A DNA stretch of 64,000 bases from Magnetococcales bacterium (GTDB lineage: Bacteria > Pseudomonadota > Magnetococcia > Magnetococcales > JADFZT01). A program made the translations under genes and the position numbers. The DNA lies in NCBI GenBank assembly GCA_015232395.1, contig JADFZT010000001.1, positions 25,744-89,743 of the forward strand, in the 5' to 3' direction. Numbering within the stretch: position 1 is the first letter of the stretch; each line of letters begins with the position of its first letter. The notes under the pieces were generated by a model. That model saw nothing but the letters and a program-made list of their open reading frames with translations. It was not told the origin of the DNA and did no database searches. Below, piece after piece: positions 16,935 through 25,748 of this stretch.

Positions 16935-17176
16935 TATAGCCATTCGAATCAAGAATTGGACATATGCCGTTGCACTTTTGCCGTCACTCCCGCGAATGCG
17001 GGAATCCAGGGGGGCTGGCACGGACCTTTCCAAATCTTGTTTCACTTTCAGCAAAATGCCGGCCTCTCTGAAGATTTGGCTTTTCCTTGAGGGCCATGAT
17101 TATCTCCCTGGATCCCCGCCTTCGCGGGGATGACGAATCAGGGAGGAGTGTCCAATTCTTAGGTAAGCCTGCTATA
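16935..17176. repeat. MITE-like element, copy A (242 bp)
   Basis: The element begins TATAGCCATTCGAATCAAG and ends with GCTATA. Read in reverse complement, the right end (TATAGCAGGCTTACCTAAG, then AATTGGACAC) matches the left end as an imperfect terminal inverted repeat of ~30 bp. Inside are two dRS3-like palindromes, TCCCGCGAATGCGGGA and ATCCCCGCCTTCGCGGGGAT. It encodes no protein. Near-identical copies lie at 40627-40869 and 53639-53880. The TATA ends suggest TA target duplication, as in Correia-like elements and Tc1/IS630-type MITEs (inference). Confidence 0.85.
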
Positions 17177-17282
17177 ACTACATTATTCATGCCCCCGTTT
17201 CAGCTTGCAGTGGCGCCAAATTTTCGGGACACTCCCCCATCGCTCCATCTCGTGAATCGTCTTTTTTTGAGGGGAAACCACA

Positions 17283-18374
17283 TTGCCAAAGAAAGCCTTG
17301 ATCACCGGCATCACCGGTCAGGATGGGGCCTATCTTGCGGAATTTTTGATTGGCAAGGGGTATGAGGTCCACGGGGTCAAACGGCGGGTGTCATCCTTCA
17401 ACACCGCCCGGCTCAACCACCTCTACCAGGATCCCCACATTGAGGCGCGCAATTTTATCCTCCACTATGGGGATCTCACCGACGCCACCAATCTGATTCG
17501 CATCATCCAAAACGTCCAACCCGACGAAATCTATAATCTGGCGGCCCAAAGCCACGTGGCGGTCTCCTTCGATACCCCGGAATTTACCGCCGATACCAAC
17601 GCCCTGGGCTCCTTGCGGATATTGGAAGCCATTCGGATTCTCGGTCTGGAAAAAAAGACCCGCTTTTATCAAGCCTCCACCTCGGAGCTTTTCGGCAAGG
17701 TGGTGGAGACCCCCCAGCGGGAGACCACCCCCTTCTATCCCCGCTCCCCCTATGGGGTGGCCAAGCTCTATGCCTACTGGATCACCGTCAACTATCGGGA
17801 AGCCTATGGCATGTATGCCTGCAACGGGATTTTGTTCAACCATGAATCCCCGGTGCGGGGTGAAACGTTCGTCACCCGCAAGGTGACCCGAGCCCTGGCC
17901 CGCATCAAAACCGGGCTTCAGGAGTGCCTCTATCTCGGCAACATGGACGCCAAGCGGGATTGGGGTCACGCCCGGGATTATGTGGAGATGCAGTGGTTGA
18001 TGTTGCAGCAGGAGGAGCCGGACGATTTTGTGATCGCCACCGGGGTGCAACATTCGGTACGGGAGTTTGTCGAAATCGCTGCTCAAAAGCTCGACATGGC
18101 CATCACCTGGCAAGGGGAGGGGGTTGAGGAAGAGGGCATCGATACCGCTACGGGGCGAAAAATCGTCGCGGTGGATCCCCGCTATTTTCGCCCCACCGAG
18201 GTAGAAACCCTGCTGGGGGATCCCACCAAGGCCCGGGAAAAACTGGGCTGGGTTCCCAAAATCACCTTTGCCCGGATGGTGGAGGAAATGGCGCAAGCGG
18301 ATCTACAGGATGCCGAGCGGGATGCTTTGGTGATGCGCCGGGGTTACAAGGTCAACGAAGTCCACCATGAGTGA
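17283..18374 (+). CDS. gmd: GDP-mannose 4,6-dehydratase
   Basis: 363 residues, the family length. It converts GDP-D-mannose to GDP-4-keto-6-deoxymannose in the cytoplasm. The extended SDR fold shows [18 protein letters not shown] (NAD(P) site), [26 protein letters not shown] and the catalytic [17 protein letters not shown] with Tyr-xxx-Lys. The start is a TTG: an in-frame TGA lies 15 bases upstream, overlapping a GAGGGGAAA ribosome site, and the protein begins [14 protein letters not shown] as in the family. It is followed by fcl, giving the two-step GDP-L-fucose pathway. Confidence 0.95.
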   Translation: MPKKALITGITGQDGAYLAEFLIGKGYEVHGVKRRVSSFNTARLNHLYQDPHIEARNFILHYGDLTDATNLIRIIQNVQPDEIYNLAAQSHVAVSFDTPEFTADTNALGSLRILEAIRILGLEKKTRFYQASTSELFGKVVETPQRETTPFYPRSPYGVAKLYAYWITVNYREAYGMYACNGILFNHESPVRGETFVTRKVTRALARIKTGLQECLYLGNMDAKRDWGHARDYVEMQWLMLQQEEPDDFVIATGVQHSVREFVEIAAQKLDMAITWQGEGVEEEGIDTATGRKIVAVDPRYFRPTEVETLLGDPTKAREKLGWVPKITFARMVEEMAQADLQDAERDALVMRRGYKVNEVHHE

Positions 18375-18433
18375 TTGGCTACAGAGCAAAGACCCTTCAA
18401 CTCCACCAGCCATGACCGACCAGGATTCTCAAG

Positions 18434-19384
18434 ATGAGCGTGAAGGATCAAAACGCCAAAATATTCATCGCCGGCCATCGGGGCCTGGTGGGATCTGCCA
18501 TTGTCCGGCGGTTGCGGCAGGCGGGTTGTGACAACCTTCTGCTAAAAAGTCGGAAGGAACTCGATCTCACCAGCCAGAGTGCGGTGGATCGGTTTTTTGA
18601 AACTGAACGCCCTGATCAACTCTATCTGGCAGCGGCCAAGGTGGGGGGAATTCACGCCAACTCCACCTATCCTGCGGATTTTATCCGGGACAATCTCCTC
18701 ATCCAGACCCTCCTGATCGATGGTGCCCGGCGTTTCGGGGTTGGCAAGCTGCTCTTTTTGGGCTCCTCCTGCATCTATCCCCGCAACGCCCCCCAGCCCA
18801 TGCCCGAATCGGCCCTGCTCACCGGCGCTTTCGAGCCGACCAACGAATGGTATGCCATCGCCAAAATAGCCGGGATCAAGCTCTGTCAAAGCTATCGAAG
18901 GCAGTATGGCTTTGATGCCATCTCCCTGATGCCCACCAATCTGTATGGTCCCGGGGATCATTTTCATCTGGAAAATGCCCATGTGCTGCCCGCCTTGATG
19001 CGCCGCTTCCACGAGGCCAAACAACAAGGCCTGCCTGAAGTGTCGGTCTGGGGCAGCGGCACCCCCCGGCGGGAATTTTTGCATGTGGATGATCTGGCGG
19101 ATGCGGCGGTTTATCTCATGGAAAACTACAGCGACGAGGGAATCGTCAATGTCGGCACCGGTGAGGAGGTGACCATCCGCCAGCTGGCTGAAAGCGTTCG
19201 GGAGGTGGTGGGCTATGAAGGCCGCCTCACCTTCGACAGCAGCAAACCCGACGGCATGCCCCGCAAGCTGTTGGATGTAAGCCGCTTGACCGAACTGGGC
19301 TGGCAGGCCAAAACCCCGTTACACGCTGGCTTGGCGTCTACCTACGCCTGGTTTCTCGACCACCAGGAGGCGTTTCGGACATAA
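18434..19384 (+). CDS. fcl: GDP-L-fucose synthase
   Basis: 316 residues. The epimerase-reductase turns the Gmd product into GDP-L-fucose with NADPH. Seen: [19 protein letters not shown] (cofactor loop), [40 protein letters not shown], and catalytic [15 protein letters not shown] with Tyr and Lys. It begins 60 bases after gmd and is probably co-transcribed. GDP-fucose made here most likely feeds the WcaI-like glycosyltransferase at 13505-14734, although that locus is read from the opposite strand. Also known as wcaG. Confidence 0.94.
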   Translation: MSVKDQNAKIFIAGHRGLVGSAIVRRLRQAGCDNLLLKSRKELDLTSQSAVDRFFETERPDQLYLAAAKVGGIHANSTYPADFIRDNLLIQTLLIDGARRFGVGKLLFLGSSCIYPRNAPQPMPESALLTGAFEPTNEWYAIAKIAGIKLCQSYRRQYGFDAISLMPTNLYGPGDHFHLENAHVLPALMRRFHEAKQQGLPEVSVWGSGTPRREFLHVDDLADAAVYLMENYSDEGIVNVGTGEEVTIRQLAESVREVVGYEGRLTFDSSKPDGMPRKLLDVSRLTELGWQAKTPLHAGLASTYAWFLDHQEAFRT

Positions 19385-19411
19385 TCCCTCTGCCCGGCTA
19401 AGGCAACCCCC

Positions 19412-20191
19412 ATGATCGATACCCATTGTCACCTCGATCTCACTGCTTTCGATTCCGACCGTCCCGCTGTGCTGGCGCGCAGTCGTCAGGCTGGGGTCAA
19501 CCGCTGGGTGGTCCCGGGTATTGAGATCGAAGGGTTCGAAGGAATCCTCTCCCTGACGCGCTCCAACCCCGCCATTCACCCAGCCCTGGGTTTGCATCCT
19601 CTCTACCTTCCAACGAACCCGCCTGCCGCTCTGGATCACCTGGCTGGCTTGCTGGATCACCACCGCTGGGACCCTTCCCCCATCATCGCCATCGGTGAGA
19701 TCGGCCTGGATTATACCGCCCCCCAGGAGAGCCATGGGGCACAGCAGGCTCTTTTCGATGCCCAGTTACAGCTGGCCCAAGATCGAAAGCTGCCGGTGCT
19801 GCTCCACGTTCGCAAGGCCCACGATCAGGTGATCGGCCTGTTAAAAAAGAGGCCCCTTGCCAGAGGAGGCATCGTCCACGCCTTCAACGGCAGCATCACC
19901 CAGGCCCGGCGCTATATCGACCTGGGGTTTGCCCTGGGCTGCGGTGGGGTGGTGACCCGGGAGCGGGCGCTGAAAATCCGCCGGGTGGCGGCCAGCCTGC
20001 CCGAGACCTCCCTGGTGCTGGAGAGCGACGCCCCGGATATGGCCCCCCAGGGGTATCAGGATACCCGTAACGAGCCGTGCCACCTGCCCTTGATCGCTCA
20101 AGCCCTCGCCCACTTGCACAAAGTGCCGGTGGAGCGGATCATGGCGGTGACTGAAACCAACACCCGACGGGTTTTGGCCATAGGAGAATAG
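19412..20191 (+). CDS. TatD family metal-dependent hydrolase
   Basis: 259 residues, the usual length. The TIM-barrel amidohydrolase signature is complete: MIDTHCHLDLTAF (first His pair), IAIGEIGLDYT (Glu), LPVLLHVRKA, GGIVHAFNGS and VLESDAPDMAP (final Asp). TatD-type enzymes are 3'-5' DNases/RNases; members also act on D-aminoacyl groups, so the substrate is uncertain. It lies 28 bases after fcl and 10 bases before tcdA and is probably part of one long transcript. The call does not separate TatD from YcfH/YjjV-type paralogues. Confidence 0.88.
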   Translation: MIDTHCHLDLTAFDSDRPAVLARSRQAGVNRWVVPGIEIEGFEGILSLTRSNPAIHPALGLHPLYLPTNPPAALDHLAGLLDHHRWDPSPIIAIGEIGLDYTAPQESHGAQQALFDAQLQLAQDRKLPVLLHVRKAHDQVIGLLKKRPLARGGIVHAFNGSITQARRYIDLGFALGCGGVVTRERALKIRRVAASLPETSLVLESDAPDMAPQGYQDTRNEPCHLPLIAQALAHLHKVPVERIMAVTETNTRRVLAIGE

Positions 20192-20200
20192 AGCCTTAAG

Positions 20201-20977
20201 ATGAGCACGGCAGGAATTTTTGAACGCACGGAAGTTTTGGTGGGGGAGGCAGGCATCAAGCAGCTTCGCCAGGCCCGGGTGCTGTTGTGCGGTCTGGGCG
20301 GGGTGGGGAGCTTTGCCGGGGAAGCGTTGAGCCGGGCGGGAATCGGCCACCTCACTCTGATCGACAGCGACCGGGTCTCCCCCTCCAATATCAATCGTCA
20401 GCTCCCGGCCCTGGGCTCCACCGTGGGGGAAAAAAAAGTCCAGGTGATGGCGGAACGATTGAGGGAGATCAATCCCGACTGCCAGCTGCAAGCCAGGGAT
20501 CTTTTTCTCGACCCCGACAACATCCCGGAGCTACTGGAGGAGCTCCAACCCCACTGGGTGATCGATGCCATCGACTCCTTGAACTGCAAGGTCAACCTCA
20601 TCATCGAAGCCCAAGCGCGCAAGATCCCCGTCGCCAGCTCCATGGGGGCTGGTGGACGCCTGGACCCTACCCGGCTTGTGACGGGGGATCTGATGGATTC
20701 AGAAGGGTGTCCCCTGGCCCGGGTGGTGCGCCGCCGGGTGCGCAGGCGGGGAGGGGAGAGGGGGGTGGTTGCGGTGTGGTCCAAAGAGCCTGCCAAGCCC
20801 CACCTGCCACCGGAACCCATGGAGAGAGGCCGAGCCCGGGCGGTCAACGGCACCATCAGCTACATGCCCGCCCTTTTTGGCCTCACCCTGGCGGGCTTGG
20901 TGATTCAAGATATCCTGGCCCGTGAAAGCACCCCTTCGCCCACCGACGATCCGCCTCCCCCCCAGGGCTCCACATGA
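20201..20977 (+). CDS. tcdA: tRNA threonylcarbamoyladenosine dehydratase (TcdA/CsdL type)
   Basis: 258 residues of the ThiF/E1-like family. It catalyses ATP-dependent cyclisation of t6A37 to ct6A in tRNA. Seen: an N-terminal FERTEVLVGEAGIKQL, nucleotide loop LLCGLGGVGSFAGEALSRAG, LIDSDRVSPSNINRQLPAL (family-specific Asn-Arg-Gln), DAIDSLNCKVNLI and ASSMGAGGRLDPT. The C-terminus is the expected hydrophobic helix. It lies 10 bases after tatD; modA starts 10 bases after it, so modABC is probably co-transcribed. Confidence 0.9.
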   Translation: MSTAGIFERTEVLVGEAGIKQLRQARVLLCGLGGVGSFAGEALSRAGIGHLTLIDSDRVSPSNINRQLPALGSTVGEKKVQVMAERLREINPDCQLQARDLFLDPDNIPELLEELQPHWVIDAIDSLNCKVNLIIEAQARKIPVASSMGAGGRLDPTRLVTGDLMDSEGCPLARVVRRRVRRRGGERGVVAVWSKEPAKPHLPPEPMERGRARAVNGTISYMPALFGLTLAGLVIQDILARESTPSPTDDPPPPQGST

Positions 20978-20987
20978 GCAATTCCCT

Positions 20988-21782
20988 ATGAACAGGATGC
21001 CCCGGCTGTTTCAGCCAAACCTTTCGGGCATCACGGCTGGCTGGGCTGTCGCCCTGGTGGTGGTGATGGGCCTGCTGTGGCGGCCACACCCAGCCTGGGG
21101 AGAGAGCCTCCGGGTGGCGGTGGCGAGCAACTTCAACCACGCCATGACCGCCCTGGTTGAAGCCTTCGAAAAACAGAGTGATCATCAAGTGATCCCGGTA
21201 TATGGTTCCACCGGCAAACACTTCGCCCAGATCCACCACGGCGCCCCCTTCGAGCTTTTTCTGGCAGCTGACATCAAACGCCCCCGCCTGCTGGAAAAAT
21301 CGGGAGAGGGCATCTCCCAAAGCCGCTTCACCTATGCCATCGGCAGACTCGCACTTTGGAGCCCCGAGGCCCACACGGTAACATCTGGGGGAGGGGTGCT
21401 TGAAACCGGACATTTTCGTTATCTCGCCCTGGCCAACCCCAAACTCGCCCCCTACGGCCTGGCAGCCAGGGAGGTACTGGAGCAGCGGGGGATCTGGTCA
21501 TCCCTTCGGGGGCGCTTGGTGCGGGGAGAAAACATCGGCCAGGCGTTCCAATTCGTTAAAAGCGGCAACGCCCAGCTGGGGTTTGTCGCCCTGGCCCAGA
21601 TCCAACACCCCGGCCAACCCCTGAGCGGCTCCCACTGGCTGGTTCCCGCCTCTCTCCACACCCCCCTGGAGCAGCAGGGCATTCTCCTGAAGGAGAGCCC
21701 GGGGGGCAGGGCCTTGATTGACTTTATCCAGGGTGAAAAGGGGCGCGCCATCATCCAAGCCCACGGCTATGGGGTGCCATGA
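20988..21782 (+). CDS. modA: molybdate ABC transporter, periplasmic binding protein
   Basis: An upstream in-frame start at 20922 would run through the end of tcdA; the ATG at 20988 gives 264 residues beginning with a proper signal peptide (hydrophobic GWAVALVVVMGLLW, cleavage near AWGES). The mature protein starts LRVAVASNFNHAMTALVEAF, the ModA hallmark, followed by YGSTGKHFAQI and FELFLAADIKRPRLL with the Ser/Thr residues that hold the oxyanion. It binds molybdate or tungstate for ModBC. It overlaps modB by 4 nt. Confidence 0.9.
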   Translation: MNRMPRLFQPNLSGITAGWAVALVVVMGLLWRPHPAWGESLRVAVASNFNHAMTALVEAFEKQSDHQVIPVYGSTGKHFAQIHHGAPFELFLAADIKRPRLLEKSGEGISQSRFTYAIGRLALWSPEAHTVTSGGGVLETGHFRYLALANPKLAPYGLAAREVLEQRGIWSSLRGRLVRGENIGQAFQFVKSGNAQLGFVALAQIQHPGQPLSGSHWLVPASLHTPLEQQGILLKESPGGRALIDFIQGEKGRAIIQAHGYGVP

Positions 21783-22462
21783 CCATCTCCCCGGAGGATC
21801 TTACCGCTCTGGCGGTCACCCTGAAGCTGGCCGGGGTGGCGACGGGCATATTGCTTTTGATCGGCACCCCCCTGGCCTGGTGGTTGGCCAAAAGCCGCTG
21901 GCGCTTTAAATTTTTATTGGAAGCGGTGGTGGCGTTGCCGTTGGTGCTGCCTCCTACGGTGCTGGGATTTTATCTCCTGGTGATGCTGGGGCCCCACGGG
22001 CCGGTGGGGGGGATGATTCAGACTTTGGGGGGGGAACCCCTGGCCTTTTCCTTTGGGGGATTGGTGGTGGGATCGGTATTCTACTCCCTGCCCTTTGTGG
22101 TGCAGCCCCTGCAAAACGCCTTTACCCAGATAGGCCACGCTCCCCTGGAAGCCGCTGCCACCCTGGGGGCATCCCCTCTGGATCGATTTTTTACCGTGGC
22201 GGTTCCCCTGGCCCGCCCGGGATTTCTCACCGCAGGGGTTTTGGGGTTTGCCCATACGGTGGGAGAATTTGGCGTGGTGCTGATGATCGGTGGCAACATT
22301 CCCGGTGAGACCCAGGTGCTCTCCATCGCCATCTATGACCACGTCGAGGCTTTGGAGTATGGCCAGGCCCACCTGCTCTCGGGGGGATTGCTGCTCCTCT
22401 CCTTTTTGCTGCTGCTGACGGTCTACGCCTTGAACCGGCGTTTTTCCATGGTACAACCATGA
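21779..22462 (+). CDS. modB: molybdate ABC transporter permease
   Basis: 227 residues, five to six membrane helices, family length. The EAA loop contacting ModC is seen as APLEAAATLGASPLDRFFTV, and VVALPLVLPPTVLGFYLLVM near residue 55 is a ModB signature. The helix-rich C-terminus follows AHTVGEFGVVLMIGG, including the conserved Gly-Glu-Phe-Gly. ATG overlaps the stop of modA, and the stop overlaps the start of modC, so the three are translationally coupled. Confidence 0.93.
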   Translation: MTISPEDLTALAVTLKLAGVATGILLLIGTPLAWWLAKSRWRFKFLLEAVVALPLVLPPTVLGFYLLVMLGPHGPVGGMIQTLGGEPLAFSFGGLVVGSVFYSLPFVVQPLQNAFTQIGHAPLEAAATLGASPLDRFFTVAVPLARPGFLTAGVLGFAHTVGEFGVVLMIGGNIPGETQVLSIAIYDHVEALEYGQAHLLSGGLLLLSFLLLLTVYALNRRFSMVQP

Positions 22463-23529
22463 CCATCGAGGCCCAATTTCGATTGCAGCGGGGGGGGTTT
22501 AAGCTGGATGTGGACCTCACCTTTCCAGCCCGTGGGGTCACCGCCCTCTTCGGCCCTTCGGGATGTGGCAAGACAACCCTTCTCAGAGCCATCGCCGGTC
22601 TGGAGCGGGAGAGCCAGGGGAGCTGTCGGGTCAAAGGGGAGGTGTGGCAATCCTCTACGCACTTTTTGCCGACCCACCAGAGGCCCATCGGCTTTGTGTT
22701 TCAGGAGGCGACGCTCTTTCCCCATCTCACGGTACGGGGCAATCTGGAATATGGCTTGAAGCGTACCCCCCCTGGCAGGCGCCGGGTCCAGCTGGAGGAA
22801 GCGGCAGCGCTATTGGGGGTGGATAATTTTCTCCATCGCAAACCCCAAAAACTTTCCGGGGGGGAGCGGCAACGGGTGGCCATCGCCCGGGCGCTCCTCA
22901 CCAGCCCCCGATTGCTGCTGATGGATGAACCCCTGGCTGCCCTCGATCAAGCCAGCAAACGGGAAATCCTCCCCTATCTGGAGCGGCTTCACGACGAGCT
23001 TGAAATGCCGGTGCTCTATGTCAGCCACGCAGCGGAAGAGGTGGCCAGGCTGGCGGATTATCTGGTGGTGATGGCCGAAGGCAAGGTACTCGCCACCGGC
23101 CCCCTCACCGAAACCCTGGCCCGTCTTGATCTGCCCATCCATCAAGGGGAAAATACCGGAGTGGTGGTGAAAGGGATCATTCGGGAGCGCAATCCCCGGT
23201 GGCATCTGGCGCGAGCGGCATTTCAGGGGGGGGATTTTTGGATTCCCGATACCGGTTTTGCCCTGGGGAAGGAGATCCGCTTACGGATTTTGGCCCGGGA
23301 TGTGAGCCTCTCCCTGGAAAAGCACACCGGAACCAGCATCCTCAACATCATCCCCGCCACCGTGGTGGAGATCGCCGAAGCCAGGCATCCGGGGGTGCGA
23401 CGGGTCAAGCTCATGATGGATCAAACGCCGCTGGTCGCGCGTTTGACGGTGCGCTCCACCGAGACCCTCCAGCTGAAACCAGGCAAGCAGCTGTGGGCCC
23501 AGATCAAATCGGTCGCGGTGTTGGAATAG
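22459..23529 (+). CDS. modC: molybdate ABC transporter ATPase
   Basis: 356 residues. Walker A is FGPSGCGKTTLLRAIAG, the signature LSGGERQRVAIARALL and Walker B RLLLMDEPLAALD, with the switch His in YVSHAAEE. After residue ~290 comes a TOBE/Mop domain (TGTSILNIIPATVVEI), which binds molybdate and gives feedback inhibition in some homologues. It closes the tatD-tcdA-modABC transcript. I see no ModE gene and no clear ModE box upstream of modA. Confidence 0.93.
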   Translation: MTIEAQFRLQRGGFKLDVDLTFPARGVTALFGPSGCGKTTLLRAIAGLERESQGSCRVKGEVWQSSTHFLPTHQRPIGFVFQEATLFPHLTVRGNLEYGLKRTPPGRRRVQLEEAAALLGVDNFLHRKPQKLSGGERQRVAIARALLTSPRLLLMDEPLAALDQASKREILPYLERLHDELEMPVLYVSHAAEEVARLADYLVVMAEGKVLATGPLTETLARLDLPIHQGENTGVVVKGIIRERNPRWHLARAAFQGGDFWIPDTGFALGKEIRLRILARDVSLSLEKHTGTSILNIIPATVVEIAEARHPGVRRVKLMMDQTPLVARLTVRSTETLQLKPGKQLWAQIKSVAVLE

Positions 23530-23541
23530 CCCGGGGAGCCC

Positions 23542-24342
23542 TCACCTCTGGAAAAAACGGCTGAGGCTCAAACTGGTGAGAAAGAGCAGCAGCGCCGCCA
23601 CCACGATGGATGGACCCGACGGGGTGTCCCAGGTAAAACTCGCCCACAAACCGCCACTCACCGCCAGCACGCCGATGAGAATGGACCAAGCCGCCATGGA
23701 TTCAGGGGAGCGGGCCAGGTTGCGCGCCCCGGCGGGGGGGATGATCAAGAGGGAGGTGATGAGCAAAATGCCGACGATCTTCATGGAAAGAGCAATCACC
23801 AGGGCAATCAGCAGCATGAAAATCAAACGAATCCGCTCAACCGGAACCCCCTCCGCCCGGGCCAGATCCTCATGCACCGTCATCGCCAGCAGCGGTTGCC
23901 AGATTTTTCGCAACACCACCAAAACCAACCCCCCACCCAGATAAATCCACACCACATCGGTAAGCGTAACCGCCAGGATATCCCCAAAAAGATAGCCCAT
24001 CAGGTCGATACGGACCCCATTTAAAAAGCTGATCCCCACCAATCCCAATGAGAGGGCGCTGTGGGAAAGAATGCCCAAAATCGTATCCCCTGCCAGCCAA
24101 GAGCGGCGTTGCAACAGCATCAAAGCCAGGGCAATCCCCACGCACACCACCACCACCCCCAAAATCAGATCGATCTCCGCCAAAAATCCCAGGGCCACTC
24201 CCAGCAGTGCGCCATGGGCCATGGTGTCGCCAAAATAGGCCATCCGCCGCCACACCACAAAACAGCCCAACGGCCCTCCCACCGCCGCCACCCCCACCCC
24301 GGCGATCCAGGCGAGGAACAAAAAATCGAGAAAAAAATCCAT
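23542..24342 (-). CDS. znuB: zinc ABC transporter permease
   Basis: 266 residues with seven to eight hydrophobic segments, ABC-3 family. Typical pieces are GGPLGCFVVWRRMAYFGDTM at the start, AHGALLGVALGFL, and the coupling region ARAEGVPVERIRLIFML. ABC-3 permeases carry Zn, Mn or Fe; the linked Zur, ZnuC and His-rich ZnuA identify this one as zinc. It is the last gene of the zur-znuC-znuB operon and starts 1 nt after znuC ends. It converges tail to tail with modC (12 bases between stops). Confidence 0.92.
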   Translation of the reverse strand: MDFFLDFLFLAWIAGVGVAAVGGPLGCFVVWRRMAYFGDTMAHGALLGVALGFLAEIDLILGVVVVCVGIALALMLLQRRSWLAGDTILGILSHSALSLGLVGISFLNGVRIDLMGYLFGDILAVTLTDVVWIYLGGGLVLVVLRKIWQPLLAMTVHEDLARAEGVPVERIRLIFMLLIALVIALSMKIVGILLITSLLIIPPAGARNLARSPESMAAWSILIGVLAVSGGLWASFTWDTPSGPSIVVAALLLFLTSLSLSRFFQR

Positions 24343-24343
24343 C

Positions 24344-25126
24344 TCAGGTTTTTCCCCTTCTACCGCGTTTCAAGGCGACATCGGGGTGATGGTGGCCGGT
24401 TTCATCGTTGCACTGATGGTGGTGCTGATAGAGGGCGATATTTTCTACCGCGTGCTTTCCAAACAGGCGGCTGAATTCCGGATGGTTGCCCACCAGATCG
24501 GGATCCCCGGTGCAGCAGACGTGGTGGTTCAAGCAAATCACCCGATCCGTCGCCCCCATCACGATGTGCAGATCGTGGGAGACCAGCAGCACCCCCCAGC
24601 CATAGCGATCCTTCAGGGAGGCGATCAGGCGGTAGAGTTCGATCTCCCCGGCATAGTCGACCCCCTGCACCGGTTCGTCCAATACCAGCAGTTGGGGATT
24701 TCCCAACATGGCCCGGGCGAGCAAAACCCGTTGAAACTCCCCACCGCTCAACCCCTGCACCGGAGCATCCAGAAACGCCGCCACCCCGGTTTCCGCCAGG
24801 ATGGCCGTCATGGATTGGAGAGAAGCGTGGGGGTTGCAGAGGCCGAGCAGCCGGGAGACCCTCAGGGGCAGGATGGGATCGATGGGGACTCTTTGGGGAA
24901 GATAGCCGATTTTCAGGTCGGGTTTGCGAATCACCTCGCCGGAGTCGGGTTGGAGTATCCCCAGGAGGATTTTCAGCAGGGTGGTTTTACCCGCACCGTT
25001 GGGGCCGATCAGGGTGACGATCTCCCCGGAATTGACATGCAGATCCACCCCATCGAGAATCATCGAGCCATGGTGTTGCCACCCCACCCCCCGAACTTGA
25101 ATCAAGGTGGTGTCGGTCACGGTCAT
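24344..25126 (-). CDS. znuC: zinc ABC transporter ATPase
   Basis: The frame opens at 25153, but the ATG at 25126 overlaps the stop of zur (ATGA) and gives 260 residues of the usual length. Walker A is LIGPNGAGKTTLLKILLG, signature LSGGEFQRVLLARAML, Walker B LLVLDEPVQGVD, switch LVSHDLHIV. The C-terminus has a His/Cys-rich stretch (NHHVCCTG and later QHHHQCNDETGHHH), a common zinc-binding feature of ZnuC. It provides energy for zinc import through ZnuB. Confidence 0.92.
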   Translation of the reverse strand: MTVTDTTLIQVRGVGWQHHGSMILDGVDLHVNSGEIVTLIGPNGAGKTTLLKILLGILQPDSGEVIRKPDLKIGYLPQRVPIDPILPLRVSRLLGLCNPHASLQSMTAILAETGVAAFLDAPVQGLSGGEFQRVLLARAMLGNPQLLVLDEPVQGVDYAGEIELYRLIASLKDRYGWGVLLVSHDLHIVMGATDRVICLNHHVCCTGDPDLVGNHPEFSRLFGKHAVENIALYQHHHQCNDETGHHHPDVALKRGRRGKT

Positions 25127-25617
25127 GCCGGGCTCTCCTGGTACACTTGGCACTCCGGGCAGGTGCCTTCGATCTCCAGATGAACCTGGGCCAACTTGAA
25201 GCCCATGTTTTCAGCCAGGCTGGGCAAGGTGTTGGCGATCTCCTGGGATTCAGTCTCCCCCACCACCCCACAATCCTGGCAGATCCAAAACTGGGTCTGG
25301 TTGCCCAACTCAGGACGCATACAGGCAAAAAAGGCGTTGCGGCTGCCCAGGCGATGGACCAGGCCCATCTCCATGAGAAATTCCAACGACCGATAGACCG
25401 CTGAGGGGGCCGGGCGTCGGGAGCTGTTGGTTTCAAATCGCTCCAAAATATCGTAAGCCCCCAGGGAGCGGTGGCTATTGGAAAGAATGGCCAACACCTC
25501 CCGGCGGTTGGGGGTCAACCTCCCGCCCTTTTCCCGACAGACGGTATCGGCCCGTTGCAGGATGGTTTTCCGGCAATGCTCGTGATCGTGGCTGGAGTTG
25601 GGAAAGGGGGTTTTCAT
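25123..25617 (-). CDS. zur: zinc uptake regulator, Fur family
   Basis: 164 residues from the ATG at 25617, which has AAGG about 11 bases upstream; the frame stays open to 25674. Winged-helix part: LTPNRREVLAILSNSHRSLG and APSAVYRSLEFLMEMGLVHR. Zinc part: FWICQDCG and GTCPECQ give the structural Cys-x2-Cys sites. Zur represses zinc import when zinc is plentiful. First gene of zur-znuC-znuB, divergent from znuA, with a matching Zur box between. Autoregulation is therefore likely. Confidence 0.9.
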   Translation of the reverse strand: MKTPFPNSSHDHEHCRKTILQRADTVCREKGGRLTPNRREVLAILSNSHRSLGAYDILERFETNSSRRPAPSAVYRSLEFLMEMGLVHRLGSRNAFFACMRPELGNQTQFWICQDCGVVGETESQEIANTLPSLAENMGFKLAQVHLEIEGTCPECQVYQESPA

Positions 25618-25702
25618 GGTTGATTGGCCTTGAATAATTGATTCCATGCAACAGGGAAAAGCGCTTGACTTCAATCCGGGAAAACATAACCATATCCCCG
25701 CG

Positions 25703-25725
25703 ATAATGCAATATTATATCATTTC
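25703..25725. promoter_or_regulatory. Zur box between zur and znuA
   Basis: ATAATGCAATATTATATCATTTC is a 23-base imperfect palindrome. Read on the minus strand it is GAAATGATATAATATTGCAT plus TAT, close to the proteobacterial Zur consensus GAAATGTTATA-N-TATAACATTTC (about 18 of 23 match). It lies 24 bases before the znuA ATG and ~85 bases before the zur ATG, placed to repress both directions. Confidence 0.78.
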
Positions 25726-25748
25726 ATTTGGTGACGGAGAGGGAGCAC

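Noticed and set aside
16930-16960. tRNA T-arm-like CATTCGAATCAAG
   Set aside because: The TTCGAATC core is part of the MITE tip repeated at 40627 and 53639; no acceptor stem or anticodon arm fits around it.
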